A DNA stretch of 64,000 nucleotides from assembly GCA_963735005.1 (NCBI GenBank), contig CAVTJA010000006.1, positions 124,001 through 188,000 of the forward strand, in the 5' to 3' direction. The notes beneath the pieces were generated by a model. That model searched no databases and had not been told where the DNA came from. It saw only the letters and a program-made list of their open reading frames with translations. Position numbers and translations under genes: made by a program. Positions 7,790 to 17,348 of this stretch are shown in pieces. The DNA comes from WTKG01 sp963735005. Lineage in GTDB: Bacteria > Actinomycetota > Actinomycetes > Actinomycetales > Demequinaceae. Numbering within the stretch: position 1 is the first letter of the stretch; each line of letters begins with the position of its first letter.

Positions 7790-9726
7790 CTAGCTGGCGG
7801 CCGCCGCGTCTGCCTCCTCGGCGAGGCGCCGCAGCGCCGCCGTCGCCACGTCGCGGTCGGTCGTAGGCCACAAGCCCGGCATCGACCGCGTGAGGAACGA
7901 CGCGTAGCGGGCCGTGGCGAGCCGGGAATCGAGCACGGCCACCACTCCCCTGTCCGCGTGGGACCGGATGAGCCGCCCCGCGCCCTGGGCGAGCAACAAC
8001 GCCGCGTGGGCGGCGCTCACGGACATAAACCCGTTCCCGCCCGCCTCGGCCACGGCCTCGGTGCGCGCTTGCGCGATGGGGTCGTCAGGCCGCGGGAACG
8101 GAATCCGGTCGATCACAACCAGCGACGCGGTCGCGCCCGGCACGTCGATGCCCTGCCACAGCGCCGTCGAGCCGAACAGGCACGCCGACTCGTCCTCCCG
8201 GAACTGCGACACGAGCGTCGGCAGCTGGTCGTCTTTTTGGTACAGGATCGGCACATCGAGCCGCTCGCGCATCGCCTCCACCGCAGCGAGCGCGGCACGG
8301 TGCGAGCTGAACAGTCCCAACGTGCGGCCGCCCGCGGCCTCGATCAGCGCAGCGAGCTCGTCGAGCGCCTCCTCGGAAATCCCGCCCATCCCAGGGCGCG
8401 GCAGGTGCTTGGCGACGTAGAGGATGCCCTGCTTGGGATAATCGAACGGGCTGCCGGCGTCGAGCGTGGCGGGCTCGTCGACGCCGAGGTTGCGGGCGAT
8501 GACGTCGAAGTTGCCGCCGAGCGCGAGCGTTGCCGACGTCATCACGGCCGCGCGTTCCCCCACGAGGTTGGCGGCGATCAGGCCGGCGACGTCGAGGGGA
8601 GCCACCAGGATGCGGGACGCGACCGCGGAGTCGTAGTCGCCGTCTGCTGGCGCGAACCAGACGACCGTCTTGCCGGGCTCGGCAAGCAGCGCCTCGCACA
8701 CGTTGAAGACCTCGGTGAGGGCCGCGCTAGCGACCTTGGCGGACGAACCCTGCTCCTCGCTCACCTTGGCGACGGCCGAGAGCGCGGCGCGGGCGGCGGT
8801 TCGGATCACCCCGACCGGCACGCCGATGGTCTCGGGCAGTCCATCCGGCACGCGGCCAAGCGGGGCGTGGAGGAGGGCGTCGTCGAGGTCGCGCGCCGCC
8901 GCCTCGAGCTCGCTGGCGTCGATGCCGCACCGCCGCGCGCGCCTGGCAGCGATGTCGACGCGCGTGGCAGTGAGCTCTTGCGTCGCGGCCGACGTGATGC
9001 GCTGGACGAGCTCGTGCGCCTCGTCGACGATCAGCACCTCGTGGTCGCCAAGCATGTCGTGGCTTGCCGCCTGCACGCCCAGCACGGCGTGGTTGGTGAC
9101 GACCACGTGGGCGCGAGCGGCCTCGTCACGCGCGCGCTGGGAGAAGCAGTCCGAGATAGCCGGGCACTTGGATTCGAGGCATTCCCGCCCCGACACCGAC
9201 ACCTGCGCCCACGCGCGGCCATCGACGCCGGGGACGAGGTCGTCGCGGTCGCCGGTGGGGGTTTCGTCGGCCCAGGCGTGGATGCGCGCCACGTCGCGCC
9301 CGAGGTCGCTGGTGGGGCCAAGGTTGACCGGCAGCGTGGGCTCGTCCGGCTCTGGGTACCCGCCGCCCATCTTGTGGACGCACAGGTAGTTGTTGCGGCC
9401 CTTGAAGAGGGCGATGCGGGGCCTCTCGCCGAGCTCGCCGGCGAGCGCGTCCACCACCAGCGGCAGGTCCTTGGTGAAAACCTGGCGCTGCAGTGCGAGC
9501 GTCGCGGTCGACACCACCACGCGCGCCTGATTGCGGACTGCGTACACGACCGCCGGCACCAGGTAACCCAGAGACTTTCCCGTGCCCGTGCCCGCCTGGA
9601 TCAGCGCGTGCTCGCCGCCGTCAAGGGCGCGCTCGACGGCCGCCGCCATCGCGATCTGGCCCTCGCGTGGGCTCGCCGCCGAGTTCCTCGACCGCGAGGC
9701 CCAGCAGCCGTCGTGGCGTCGCTCAC
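7790..9726 (-). CDS. dinG: DinG-family ATP-dependent DNA helicase (5' end frame-disrupted)
   Basis: Superfamily 2 XPD/DinG-like helicase acting in DNA repair. Walker A QAGTGTGKS, the DEAH box (VDEAHEL) and the C-terminal motif GAGRLIRS are all present, and four cysteines between motifs I and II (CVHK, CLESKC, CFSQ) suggest an iron-sulfur cluster. The continuous frame reaches only to about 9649 with family-like sequence. The expected start is GTG 9724-9726, overlapping the hflX stop by 4 bases. Reaching it needs removal of an extra base at 9668 (restoring LAVEELGGEPREGQ) and another near 9708. After repair it would be about 644 residues, the usual size. Probably a sequence error. Confidence 0.85.
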
Positions 9727-11217
9727 GTGGTGGCCACGGCCGCGCGCAGGCGTGCCGCCAGGCCCGGCTCCACGAGCGCCGTGAGCATGGTGCCACCCTC
9801 CCCGTGCACCTCGGTGAGCACCTTGCCGTGCTCGTGGGCCTCGCTCAAGCAGGTCGCCGCGCGTGTACGGGACCAGCAGCTCGACGCGAACGTCCGGCTC
9901 GGGCAGCTCGCGCGCCACGGTCGCGAGCAGCTCCTGAAGCCCGGCACCCGTGAGGGCCGACACCTCCACCGTGAGCTCCGGCCGCGCGCGCAGCTTCATG
10001 AGGGTCTCGGCGTCGGCGATGTCGCACTTGTTGAGCACGATGACTTCGCGCACGTCGCTGGCGCCCGGGACGTCGGCGAGGACCGCACGGACGGCCGCGA
10101 TCTGGCCCTCGGGGTCGGGATGCGAGGCGTCCACGACGTGAAGCATGAGGTCGGCGTGCGAGACCTCCTCGAGCGTGGACTGGAAGGCCGCGACAAGCTG
10201 ATGCGGCAGGTTGCGCACGAAACCCACGGTGTCGGCCACCGTGAACGCGCGGCCGTCTGGCGTCTCGGACTTACGGACCGTCGGGTCCAGCGTGGCGAAC
10301 AGCGCGTTCTCGACCAGCGCGCCCGCGCCGGTGATGCGGTTGAGGAGCGACGACTTACCCGCGTTCGTGTAGCCCACGATCGCGACGTTTGGGATCCGGA
10401 TGCGGCGCTCCCGGCGGACCTCACGCGCTGGCGCCATGTTCTTGATCTCCCGCCGCAGCGTCGCCATGCGGTGGCGGATGCGGCGCCGATCGAGCTCGAT
10501 CTTGGTCTCGCCAGGGCCGCGGCCACCGATACCGACGCCGCCAGCCGCGCGCCCGCCGGCCTGGCGGGACAGCGACTCACCCCAGCCGCGCAGACGCGGC
10601 AGCAAGTACTCGAGTTGGGCCAGCTCGACCTGCGCCTTGCCCTCCCGGGACTTGGCGTGCTGGGCGAAGATGTCGAGGATCAGCGCGGTGCGGTCGACCA
10701 CCTTGACCTTGACGACGTCCTCAAGGGCGCGGCGCTGCGAGGGTGCGAGGTCGTCGTCGACGATCACGGTGTCCGCGCCGGTCTCTGCCACGATCGCGGC
10801 GACCTCCTTGGCCTTGCCCGAGCCGATGTACGTCGCGGGGTCCGGGTGCGGGCGCGACTGCAGCACGCCGTCCAGGACCTCAGAGCCCGCGGTTTCGGCG
10901 AGCGCGGCGAGCTCCCGCAGGGAGACCTCGGCCTCGGCGGCCTGGCCGCGCGGGTGCTGGCCCACGAGCACGACCCGCTCGAGCCGGATCTCGCGGTATT
11001 CGACCTCGGTAACGTCCTGGAGCTCTGTCGACAGCCCGGCGACGCGGCGCAGGGCCGCGCGCTCCTCGCGCTCGTATTGGTCGCCGTCGTAGCTGGTGTT
11101 CGAAGTGCCGCCGGCGGCCACGGCCGTCCCGGCGCGCGACAAAACGCGCTCGACCGTCGTGTCGGCACGAGCGCTGGCGGTTCCGAGCTCTTCTGGCTCG
11201 GTCGGTTGGCTGGTCAC
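9723..11217 (-). CDS. hflX: GTPase HflX (one apparent frameshift near its 3' end)
   Basis: Ribosome-associated GTPase that splits stalled ribosomes. It has an N-terminal HflX domain (YIGSGKAKEV), then a coiled linker and a G domain with G1 GYTNAGKS, G3 DTVGF and G4 NKCD. The start is GTG 11217, with GGAGG 4 bases upstream. The frame changes at 9847-9848: after YTRGDLL the open frame continues into unrelated Arg-rich sequence, while deleting one A restores SEAHEHGKVL and a stop at 9723-9725 for a 497-residue protein of normal length. The repaired stop overlaps the dinG GTG as GTGA, so the two form a coupled operon. Sequencing error is likelier than a real mutation. Confidence 0.9.
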
Positions 11218-11291
11218 AATTCCTCCCAAGCATTCTCTCACCTTCTGCGGATGCCCCCTGGAGCGCGCCGCAGCGGGTACTGTCGTCACTC

Positions 11292-11927
11292 GTGACCGGC
11301 GATCACTACTTCACCGCGCAACCGGCATCGGCCGACGACAGGCGCACCGTCAGCGTGCGCCTGCGTGGCCACGATCTCGCGGTGCAGGTGGCATCCGGTG
11401 TATTCAGCCCCGGCCACGTGGACCTGGGGACCTCTGTGCTGCTCAAGGCGGCGCCGGAGCCACCTCCCGGCGATCTGCTTGACCTCGGGTGCGGGTGGGG
11501 GCCACTCACCCTCGCGATGGCCCTCGATCAGCCGGACGCCCGCGTGTGGGCGGTGGACGTCAACGAGCGCGCGCTCGACCTGACGCGCCGCAACGCCGCG
11601 GCCGCTGGCGTGGGCGACCGCGTGATGGCCGTAACGCCCGAGCATGTGCCCGGCGACCTGACATTCGCCGCCGCCTGGTCCAACCCGCCCATCCGGGTAG
11701 GCAAGGAGTCGCTCCACAAGTTGCTCGCGACGTGGCTACCGCGGCTGGCGCCGGAGGCCGAAGCGCACCTGGTGGTCCAGCGCCACCTTGGCGCCGACTC
11801 GCTCGCGCGGTGGCTCGCCGAACAGCGCGACGCCGTCGGTTCGCCGTGGGGCGAGGTCGAGAAGGTGCGCAGCGCAAAGGGATTCAGGGTGCTGCGGTTC
11901 ACCCGCGCTGCAGGCGCGGGCGCCTAG
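11292..11927 (+). CDS. RsmC-like class I SAM-dependent methyltransferase
   Basis: A 211-residue methyltransferase of the small-methyltransferase (MTS/RsmC) type, which methylate guanine in 16S rRNA or related substrates. The SAM-binding motif LDLGCGWG sits near residue 65, and the catalytic NPPI motif (SNPPIR) resembles the NPPY/F of N-methyltransferases. It is shorter than E. coli RsmC because only one domain is present. It starts with GTG and is divergent from hflX, with the stop overlapping the convergent dapF stop by 4 bases. Substrate is inferred from family only. Confidence 0.85.
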   Translation: MTGDHYFTAQPASADDRRTVSVRLRGHDLAVQVASGVFSPGHVDLGTSVLLKAAPEPPPGDLLDLGCGWGPLTLAMALDQPDARVWAVDVNERALDLTRRNAAAAGVGDRVMAVTPEHVPGDLTFAAAWSNPPIRVGKESLHKLLATWLPRLAPEAEAHLVVQRHLGADSLARWLAEQRDAVGSPWGEVEKVRSAKGFRVLRFTRAAGAGA

Positions 11928-12811
11928 AGCTGAGCGAGGTCGACGACGCCGTCAGCGAGCAACACCGCGGGCCCCTCGAGCACGGTCTGGTCGGGCGAAA
12001 TGCGCACCGTGAGTTGCCCGCCGGGCACGTCAACGTCCCACACGTCCGGCGCGCCGTCTCCAGCCCACGCGCGTACTGCAAGCGCCACCGCGCACGCCCC
12101 AGTGCCGCACGACCGGGTCTCTCCCGAACCGCGCTCGTGAACGCGCATCCTGACGTGGCCGCGGCTACCGTCCTCCGCGTGCCCGAGCGGCACCGCAAAC
12201 TCGACGTTCGTGCCGTCGGCCGGCACGGGCGTGACGAGCGGGGCGCGCGACAGGTCGGCGCTAACAAGCTCCTCGACGGACGCGAGCGCGACCACCGTGT
12301 GCGGGTTGCCCACGTCGACGCTCATGCCCTCGCGCTGGCCCTCCACGCCGTGGGTGACCACGTGCGCGTCCGTGCCGCCTCCCGCGGGGAAGGACCACGC
12401 GCCCATTCCCACCGCGTAGCGGCCGTCGCCCAGGCTCGTGAGCGTGCGCTCACCGCCGCGCGTGGCGATCGTGACACCGCCGCTCAGGTCGGCGCCCGCC
12501 TCCCGCTCGAGGAAGGCCGCGAATACGCGGGCGCCGTTTCCGCACATCTCCGACAGGCTGCCGTCGGAGTTGCGGTAGTCCATGAACCAGCGGTCGGCCG
12601 GCTGGCCCGTCGGAATCGAATCCCCGGTCGCTGCGCCCATGCGCACGGCGCGGATCACTCCGTCGGCGCCGATACCCGCGCGCCGGTCGCACAACGATTC
12701 CGCGAGCTGCGCGGTGACCTCGATCTCGCCGTCCTCGTCAAAGAGCAGCACGAAGTCGTTCTCGGTGCCGTGGCCCTTCGCAAATCGAAGGGACGACGAT
12801 GGCGCGTTCAT
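11924..12811 (-). CDS. dapF: Diaminopimelate epimerase
   Basis: A 295-residue enzyme converting LL- to meso-diaminopimelate for lysine and peptidoglycan. The cofactor-free two-base mechanism uses two cysteines; one is clear in SCGTGACA near residue 240, and the other lies in the MCGNGARV motif near residue 91. Length is normal. The start codon overlaps the miaA stop (ATGA), so translation is coupled. dapA (37098) and dapB (46440) of the same pathway lie elsewhere in this window. Confidence 0.95.
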   Translation of the reverse strand: MNAPSSSLRFAKGHGTENDFVLLFDEDGEIEVTAQLAESLCDRRAGIGADGVIRAVRMGAATGDSIPTGQPADRWFMDYRNSDGSLSEMCGNGARVFAAFLEREAGADLSGGVTIATRGGERTLTSLGDGRYAVGMGAWSFPAGGGTDAHVVTHGVEGQREGMSVDVGNPHTVVALASVEELVSADLSRAPLVTPVPADGTNVEFAVPLGHAEDGSRGHVRMRVHERGSGETRSCGTGACAVALAVRAWAGDGAPDVWDVDVPGGQLTVRISPDQTVLEGPAVLLADGVVDLAQL

Positions 12812-13773
12812 GCGTCAAGCGTAGCGATCGCGGCGAGCACGTCGTGCGCCGCCCGCACGACGTCGTCGTCGTCCACGGGCCCGTCGACCCACACGACGCG
12901 CGGATCGGGCGCGAACCACCGCAACTGCCTGCGCGCGAGCCTGCGCGTGTGCTGCTTGACGAGGTCCTGCGCCTCTTGCTCCGTAACCTCGCCGTCGAGC
13001 AGGCGCAGCACCTCCGCGTAGCCCACCGCGCGCCGGGCGGTCACGCCGTCTCGCAACCCCCGACCCGCCAGATTGCGCACCTCATCCACCAGGCCTGCCT
13101 GCCACATGGAGTCCACGCGCCGCTCGATGCGCGGGTCAAGGACGTCGTACGGCGCGCGGATGCCCACCTGGAGCGCCGGAATCTCGTACTCGTGACGCGG
13201 CAGCGACGACGCGTAGGCCGCGCCCGTGATCTCGATGACCTCGAGAGCCCGGACGATGCGCTTGGTGTTCTGCGGCTGGATCGCGGCAGCGGCGACGGGG
13301 TCCACGGCGGCAAGCTCACGGTAGAGAGCGCCAGGCCCCTCGGCGACCGCGCGGGCCTCGAGTCGCGCGCGCACCGCCGGGTCCGTCGGCTGAAACTCGA
13401 AGTGGTCAAGCAGCGCGCGCAGGTACAGCCCAGAGCCACCCACCGCGATGGCGCGCTTGCCGCGCGCGTGGATTGCGTCGGCGTCGGCGCGCGCGGATTC
13501 CTGGTAACCCGCGACCGTCGCGTCCTCGGTGATGTCGAGGGTGTCCATCTGGTGGTGCGGGATCCCGCGTCGCTCGGCAAGAGATAGCTTCGCCGTGCCA
13601 ATGTCCATGCCGCGGTAGAACTGCATTGAGTCCGCGTTGATGACCTCGCCGCCAACTTCCTGGGCCACCCGCAGCGCCACGGCGGATTTGCCGGTCGCGG
13701 TGGCGCCGACGATCGCGATGACGCGGGGCCGGACCTCGCTTCCCGGCCGCAGGCCGCCGCCAGGCGCCGCCAT
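12808..13773 (-). CDS. miaA: tRNA dimethylallyltransferase
   Basis: A 321-residue enzyme that adds the dimethylallyl group to A37 of tRNAs reading UNN codons. The P-loop GATATGKS is near residues 23-30, followed by the substrate motif NADSMQFYRGMDIGTAK and a C-terminal QLRWF tRNA-contact segment. It starts 3 bases after the miaB stop and overlaps dapF, so miaB-miaA-dapF behave as one operon. MiaA makes the substrate for MiaB. Confidence 0.95.
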   Translation of the reverse strand: MAAPGGGLRPGSEVRPRVIAIVGATATGKSAVALRVAQEVGGEVINADSMQFYRGMDIGTAKLSLAERRGIPHHQMDTLDITEDATVAGYQESARADADAIHARGKRAIAVGGSGLYLRALLDHFEFQPTDPAVRARLEARAVAEGPGALYRELAAVDPVAAAAIQPQNTKRIVRALEVIEITGAAYASSLPRHEYEIPALQVGIRAPYDVLDPRIERRVDSMWQAGLVDEVRNLAGRGLRDGVTARRAVGYAEVLRLLDGEVTEQEAQDLVKQHTRRLARRQLRWFAPDPRVVWVDGPVDDDDVVRAAHDVLAAIATLDA

Positions 13774-13776
13774 CGG

Positions 13777-15324
13777 CTACGCGCCCGCGGGGCGTAGAGC
13801 GGGCATGCCTAGACCCACCTTGCCGCCTTGCACGGACAGGCCGTGTGCCGGGGTGCCGCACGCGTCGCCGCAGCCGCCGGAGTCGTGGGAGTGCTCGCCC
13901 GCCTGCACGGAGTCCCACGTGTCGCCCGCCCGCGTACGGCGGACTCCAAACGCTCCGCCCTCCACGGCGGAGTCAGCGATCAGGTGGTACGGCGCGGCAG
14001 CGGTCACTGACGCGGTCACGATGTCGCCGGGACGCGGCGCTTGCTCGTCGCCGCGTGCGGGTACGCCAAAGTGAACGAGGCGGTTGTCCCGCGCGCGCCC
14101 GGTAAGGCGCGCGTTGGCGCCGTCCTTGCGGCCCGCCCCGTCCAGCACCAACAGCTCGACCGTGCGTCCGACCTGCGCCCGCCCCTCCTCGAGCGAGATC
14201 CGATCCTGCAGTGCGGTCAGCCGCTCAAAGCGCGCCTGGAGCACGTCCTTGGGCACCTGGTCCTCGAGGTCCGCGGCAGGCGTGCCGGGGCGCGGCGAAT
14301 ACTGGAACGTGAACGCACTCTGGAATCGCGAGGCCTCGACCACCGCGAGCGTCTCCGCGAAGTCGTCCTCGGTCTCGCCGGGGAAGCCCACGATGATGTC
14401 GGTGGTGATCGCGGCGTCGGGCATTGCCTCCCTGACCTTCGCGAGGATCGCCAGGAACTTCTCCGCCCGGTACGAGCGGCGCATGGCACGCAGGATGCGA
14501 TCGGAGCCGGATTGCAGCGGCATGTGCAGGCTCGGCATGACGTTGGGGGTCTCGGCCATCGCGGCAATAACGTCGTCCGTGAATGCCGCAGGATGCGGGG
14601 ACGTGAAGCGCACGCGCTCGAGGCCCTCGATCTGCCCGCACGCGCGCAGCAGCTTGCCAAACGCCGTGCGGTCCCCGAACTCCACGCCGTACGAGTTGAC
14701 GTTCTGGCCGAGCAGCGTCACTTCGATGGCGCCTTGAGCCACAAGCGCCTCGACCTCCGCCAGAATCTCGCCCGGGCGGCGGTCGCGCTCCTTGCCCCGC
14801 AGCGAGGGCACGATACAGAACGTGCACGTGTTGTTGCATCCGACCGAGATCGACACCCAGCCCGACGCGATGGCATCCCGTCGCGACGGTAGAGTCGACG
14901 GGAAGGTCCTGAGGCTCTCCTCAATCTCAACCTGAGCCTGCGCGTTATGGCGCGCCCTCTCCAACAGCACGGGGAGCACGTCGATGTTGTGCGTGCCGAA
15001 CACGACGTCCACCCAGGGGGCGCGCTCCACGATCTCGCCGCGATCCTTCTGCGCCAGGCAACCGCCAACCGCGATTTGCATGCCGGGCCGGCCGCGCTTT
15101 GCGGCGGCGAGCATCCCCAGGGTGCCGTATAGCTTGTGCGAGGCGTTCTCGCGCACCGCGCACGTGTTGATGACCACCACGTCGGCGGCGTCCTCGCCGT
15201 CGAGCGCGCGCGAGTAGCCCGCGCCCTCGAGCAGGCCAGCCATGTGCTCGGAGTCGTGGACGTTCATCTGGCAGCCCAGCGTCTTGACGACGTAGGTGGG
15301 CGCCGGGGCTTCGATTGCCGTCAT
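13777..15324 (-). CDS. miaB: tRNA-2-methylthio-N6-dimethylallyladenosine synthase
   Basis: A 515-residue radical-SAM methylthiotransferase. The N-terminal UPF0004 domain carries cysteines at CQMN, CAV and CLAQ for one iron-sulfur cluster. The radical-SAM CxxxCxxC is CNNTCTFC. A C-terminal TRAM domain ends near residue 455. A tail of about 55 residues rich in Cys, His and Gly follows, as in other actinobacterial MiaB. The gene follows rny with a 3-base gap. Confidence 0.94.
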   Translation of the reverse strand: MTAIEAPAPTYVVKTLGCQMNVHDSEHMAGLLEGAGYSRALDGEDAADVVVINTCAVRENASHKLYGTLGMLAAAKRGRPGMQIAVGGCLAQKDRGEIVERAPWVDVVFGTHNIDVLPVLLERARHNAQAQVEIEESLRTFPSTLPSRRDAIASGWVSISVGCNNTCTFCIVPSLRGKERDRRPGEILAEVEALVAQGAIEVTLLGQNVNSYGVEFGDRTAFGKLLRACGQIEGLERVRFTSPHPAAFTDDVIAAMAETPNVMPSLHMPLQSGSDRILRAMRRSYRAEKFLAILAKVREAMPDAAITTDIIVGFPGETEDDFAETLAVVEASRFQSAFTFQYSPRPGTPAADLEDQVPKDVLQARFERLTALQDRISLEEGRAQVGRTVELLVLDGAGRKDGANARLTGRARDNRLVHFGVPARGDEQAPRPGDIVTASVTAAAPYHLIADSAVEGGAFGVRRTRAGDTWDSVQAGEHSHDSGGCGDACGTPAHGLSVQGGKVGLGMPALRPAGA

Positions 15325-15327
15325 GCC

Positions 15328-16797
15328 CTATCCGGCGACAGCGTCCGCGCGCGTCTCTCGGATCACGGTCACCTTTACCTCCCCCGGGTGATTCGGGTCT
15401 TCAACGATGCGCTGTGCAATCGTACGCGCTAGCCGCTTGACCTCGGAATCGGAGACCTTCTTGGGGGACACAATCACGCGCACTTCGCGCCCGGCGGACA
15501 GCGCGTGAACCTCTTCGACGCCCGGCAACTTGGCGATGGATGCCTCGAGCTCTGCAAGCCGGGTCGCATAGTCTTCCACGTCCTCCCGACGCGCGCCGGG
15601 GCGCGCGGCCGAGATGGTGTCGGCGACCTGAACCAGCGCAGCCTCGAGTGACTCAGCGGGCACCTCGTCATGGTGCGCCGCGACCGCGTTGACGACAGCG
15701 TCGGACTCGCCTGCCTCGCGCAGGAACGCGGCGCCGAGAGCGGCGTGCGTGCCCTTGCGGTCCGCGGTCAGCGCCTTGCCGATGTCGTGAAGGAACGCCG
15801 CCCGACGGGCAAGTGACTCGTCTGCACCGATCTCGACCGCGAGGCCCGCAGCAAGGTTGGCGCACTCGACCATGTGCGACAACACATTCTGCCCATACGA
15901 GGTGCGAAGGCGTAGCCGCCCAAGAGTTTCGATCACCTGCGGGCGGAGCCCAGCGACCCCAGCGCCGTCAGCGGCGTCGAGCCCAGCCGCCACGTGTCGA
16001 TCGGGCGCCTTAGCGACGGCCTCGCGGTACGCCGCCTCAATCCGGCTGGGGTGGATGCGGCCGTCCTCCATGAGCGCGGCGAGCGCCACCTCGGCACTTT
16101 CGCGGCGCTCGACGTCGAAGGACGACAGCATGATCGAGTCAGAGCCGTCCTCCATGATCAGGTTGACTCCGGTCACGGCCTCGAACGCCTTAATGTTGCG
16201 CCCCTCGCGTCCGATGATGCGGCCCTTCATTTCCTCGGAGGGAAGCGGGACCAACGTGACGGATCGTCGGCCGACCTCGTCGGCCGCGACGCGCTGCATC
16301 GCCTCGGCGATCGCGTCTCGGGCGCGGCCTTGAGCCTCCTCGCGCAGACGATTGTCGAGGCGGTGCAGCTGAGCCTGCACGGCGGACTCGGCGTCCTCGA
16401 TCAGCTGCGTCATCAATTGCTCTTTGGCGGCCGGCACCTTCATCTTGGCGACGGCAGCTAGCGCCTCTTGGTGTTCTAGTCGGAGCTTGTCGCGGTCCGC
16501 CGCTAGCCGCTTTTCGTCCCGGGCAACCACAGCCACGCGCTGCTCGACCTCACGCGCGTAAGTAGTCGTGGTGCGGTGGTCCTCGGCGATTTCTCGCTCG
16601 CGCAGGGCGATGCGTTCCTCGCGTCGCTGCGCGTCTTCCATCAGTTTGCGCGCCTCGTCGCGCACCTCGTGCGCCTCGGCCAACGCGGATTGGCGCAAAG
16701 CCTTCGCCTCGCGCTGTGCGTTGAGGAACAACAGCGTCCCCAGCAGCGTGAGCCCAAGCACGAGCACGATCTGCCAGATCTGCGCGTTCTGGATCAC
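15328..16797 (-). CDS. rny: Ribonuclease Y
   Basis: A 489-residue membrane-anchored endoribonuclease that starts mRNA decay. One N-terminal transmembrane helix (about 8-25), a long charged coiled coil (30-170), a KH domain containing GRIIGREGRNIKAFE, and an HD domain with the FLHDIGKAL motif are in the canonical order. The length is slightly below the usual 510-520 because the coiled coil is short. RNase J (35404) and PNPase (54642) are in the same window, so this organism has both Gram-positive-style decay nucleases. Confidence 0.94.
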   Translation of the reverse strand: MIQNAQIWQIVLVLGLTLLGTLLFLNAQREAKALRQSALAEAHEVRDEARKLMEDAQRREERIALREREIAEDHRTTTTYAREVEQRVAVVARDEKRLAADRDKLRLEHQEALAAVAKMKVPAAKEQLMTQLIEDAESAVQAQLHRLDNRLREEAQGRARDAIAEAMQRVAADEVGRRSVTLVPLPSEEMKGRIIGREGRNIKAFEAVTGVNLIMEDGSDSIMLSSFDVERRESAEVALAALMEDGRIHPSRIEAAYREAVAKAPDRHVAAGLDAADGAGVAGLRPQVIETLGRLRLRTSYGQNVLSHMVECANLAAGLAVEIGADESLARRAAFLHDIGKALTADRKGTHAALGAAFLREAGESDAVVNAVAAHHDEVPAESLEAALVQVADTISAARPGARREDVEDYATRLAELEASIAKLPGVEEVHALSAGREVRVIVSPKKVSDSEVKRLARTIAQRIVEDPNHPGEVKVTVIRETRADAVAG

Positions 16798-16820
16798 CGG
16801 GGGCTCCTAGTTCGAGGGTG

Positions 16821-17345
16821 TTACTCACCTTCCACGTTATCGGCAGCCTCGAGCAGTTTGACAACCCCAAATGCCTTCGAAGGCGCGTAACCCTTGCGGC
16901 CGAGAAGCCCCACGACTCGGCGCTCGCGCACCTCGCGCGGCTGGTCCGCGAGTCGGCGCCAGCGCTTGCGCGCGACGGCGTAGGCGGCGTTGTTTTCGTC
17001 CTCGTCGGTGATCTGGCCCAGTGCATTTTCGACGTCGTCGCCGGCGAAGCCGCGCCGGAACAGCTCGAGCGCGATCGCGCGACGCGCCTGCCCCTTCTCA
17101 CGGTGGCGCGTTCGGGCGATCGTCGCGGCGAGTTCGCGGTCGTTGAGCAGCCCGACCTCCTGGTAGCGGTCAACGACGTGGTTGGCGATACCGGGCGCCA
17201 CGCCCCTATCCACGAGCCGGTCGCGTAGCTCAGCGGAGCTGCGCGGAGCGCCGGTAAGGATGCGCAGCGCGATCTCACGCGCGCGCTCGGCAGGGTCCCC
17301 CGCGGTAGTGGTCGCGGAGCCCTGCCGAGCACGGGTGAGAGTCAT
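16821..17345 (-). CDS. recX: Regulatory protein RecX
   Basis: A 174-residue modulator of RecA filament assembly. It consists of the three-helix repeats typical of RecX, beginning near AREIALRILTGAPRS, and has the usual length. It starts 3 bases after the recA stop and so is translated from the recA message, which keeps inhibitor and target together. SOS-inducible through the recA box at 18587. Confidence 0.92.
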   Translation of the reverse strand: MTLTRARQGSATTTAGDPAERAREIALRILTGAPRSSAELRDRLVDRGVAPGIANHVVDRYQEVGLLNDRELAATIARTRHREKGQARRAIALELFRRGFAGDDVENALGQITDEDENNAAYAVARKRWRRLADQPREVRERRVVGLLGRKGYAPSKAFGVVKLLEAADNVEGE

Positions 17346-17348
17346 GGG

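Noticed and set aside
7958..9784. A 608-codon open frame on the plus strand opposite dinG
   Set aside because: It is antisense to conserved DinG motifs, its product is Arg/Gly/His-rich without domains, and long antisense frames are expected at this GC content.
9493..11295. A 600-codon plus-strand frame opposite hflX
   Set aside because: Same reason: HflX G-domain motifs lie on the minus strand and the plus product has no recognisable domain.
11489..13021. A 510-codon plus-strand frame across the methyltransferase, dapF and the 3' end of miaA
   Set aside because: It overlaps three conserved genes in other frames and reads as low-complexity Arg-rich sequence.
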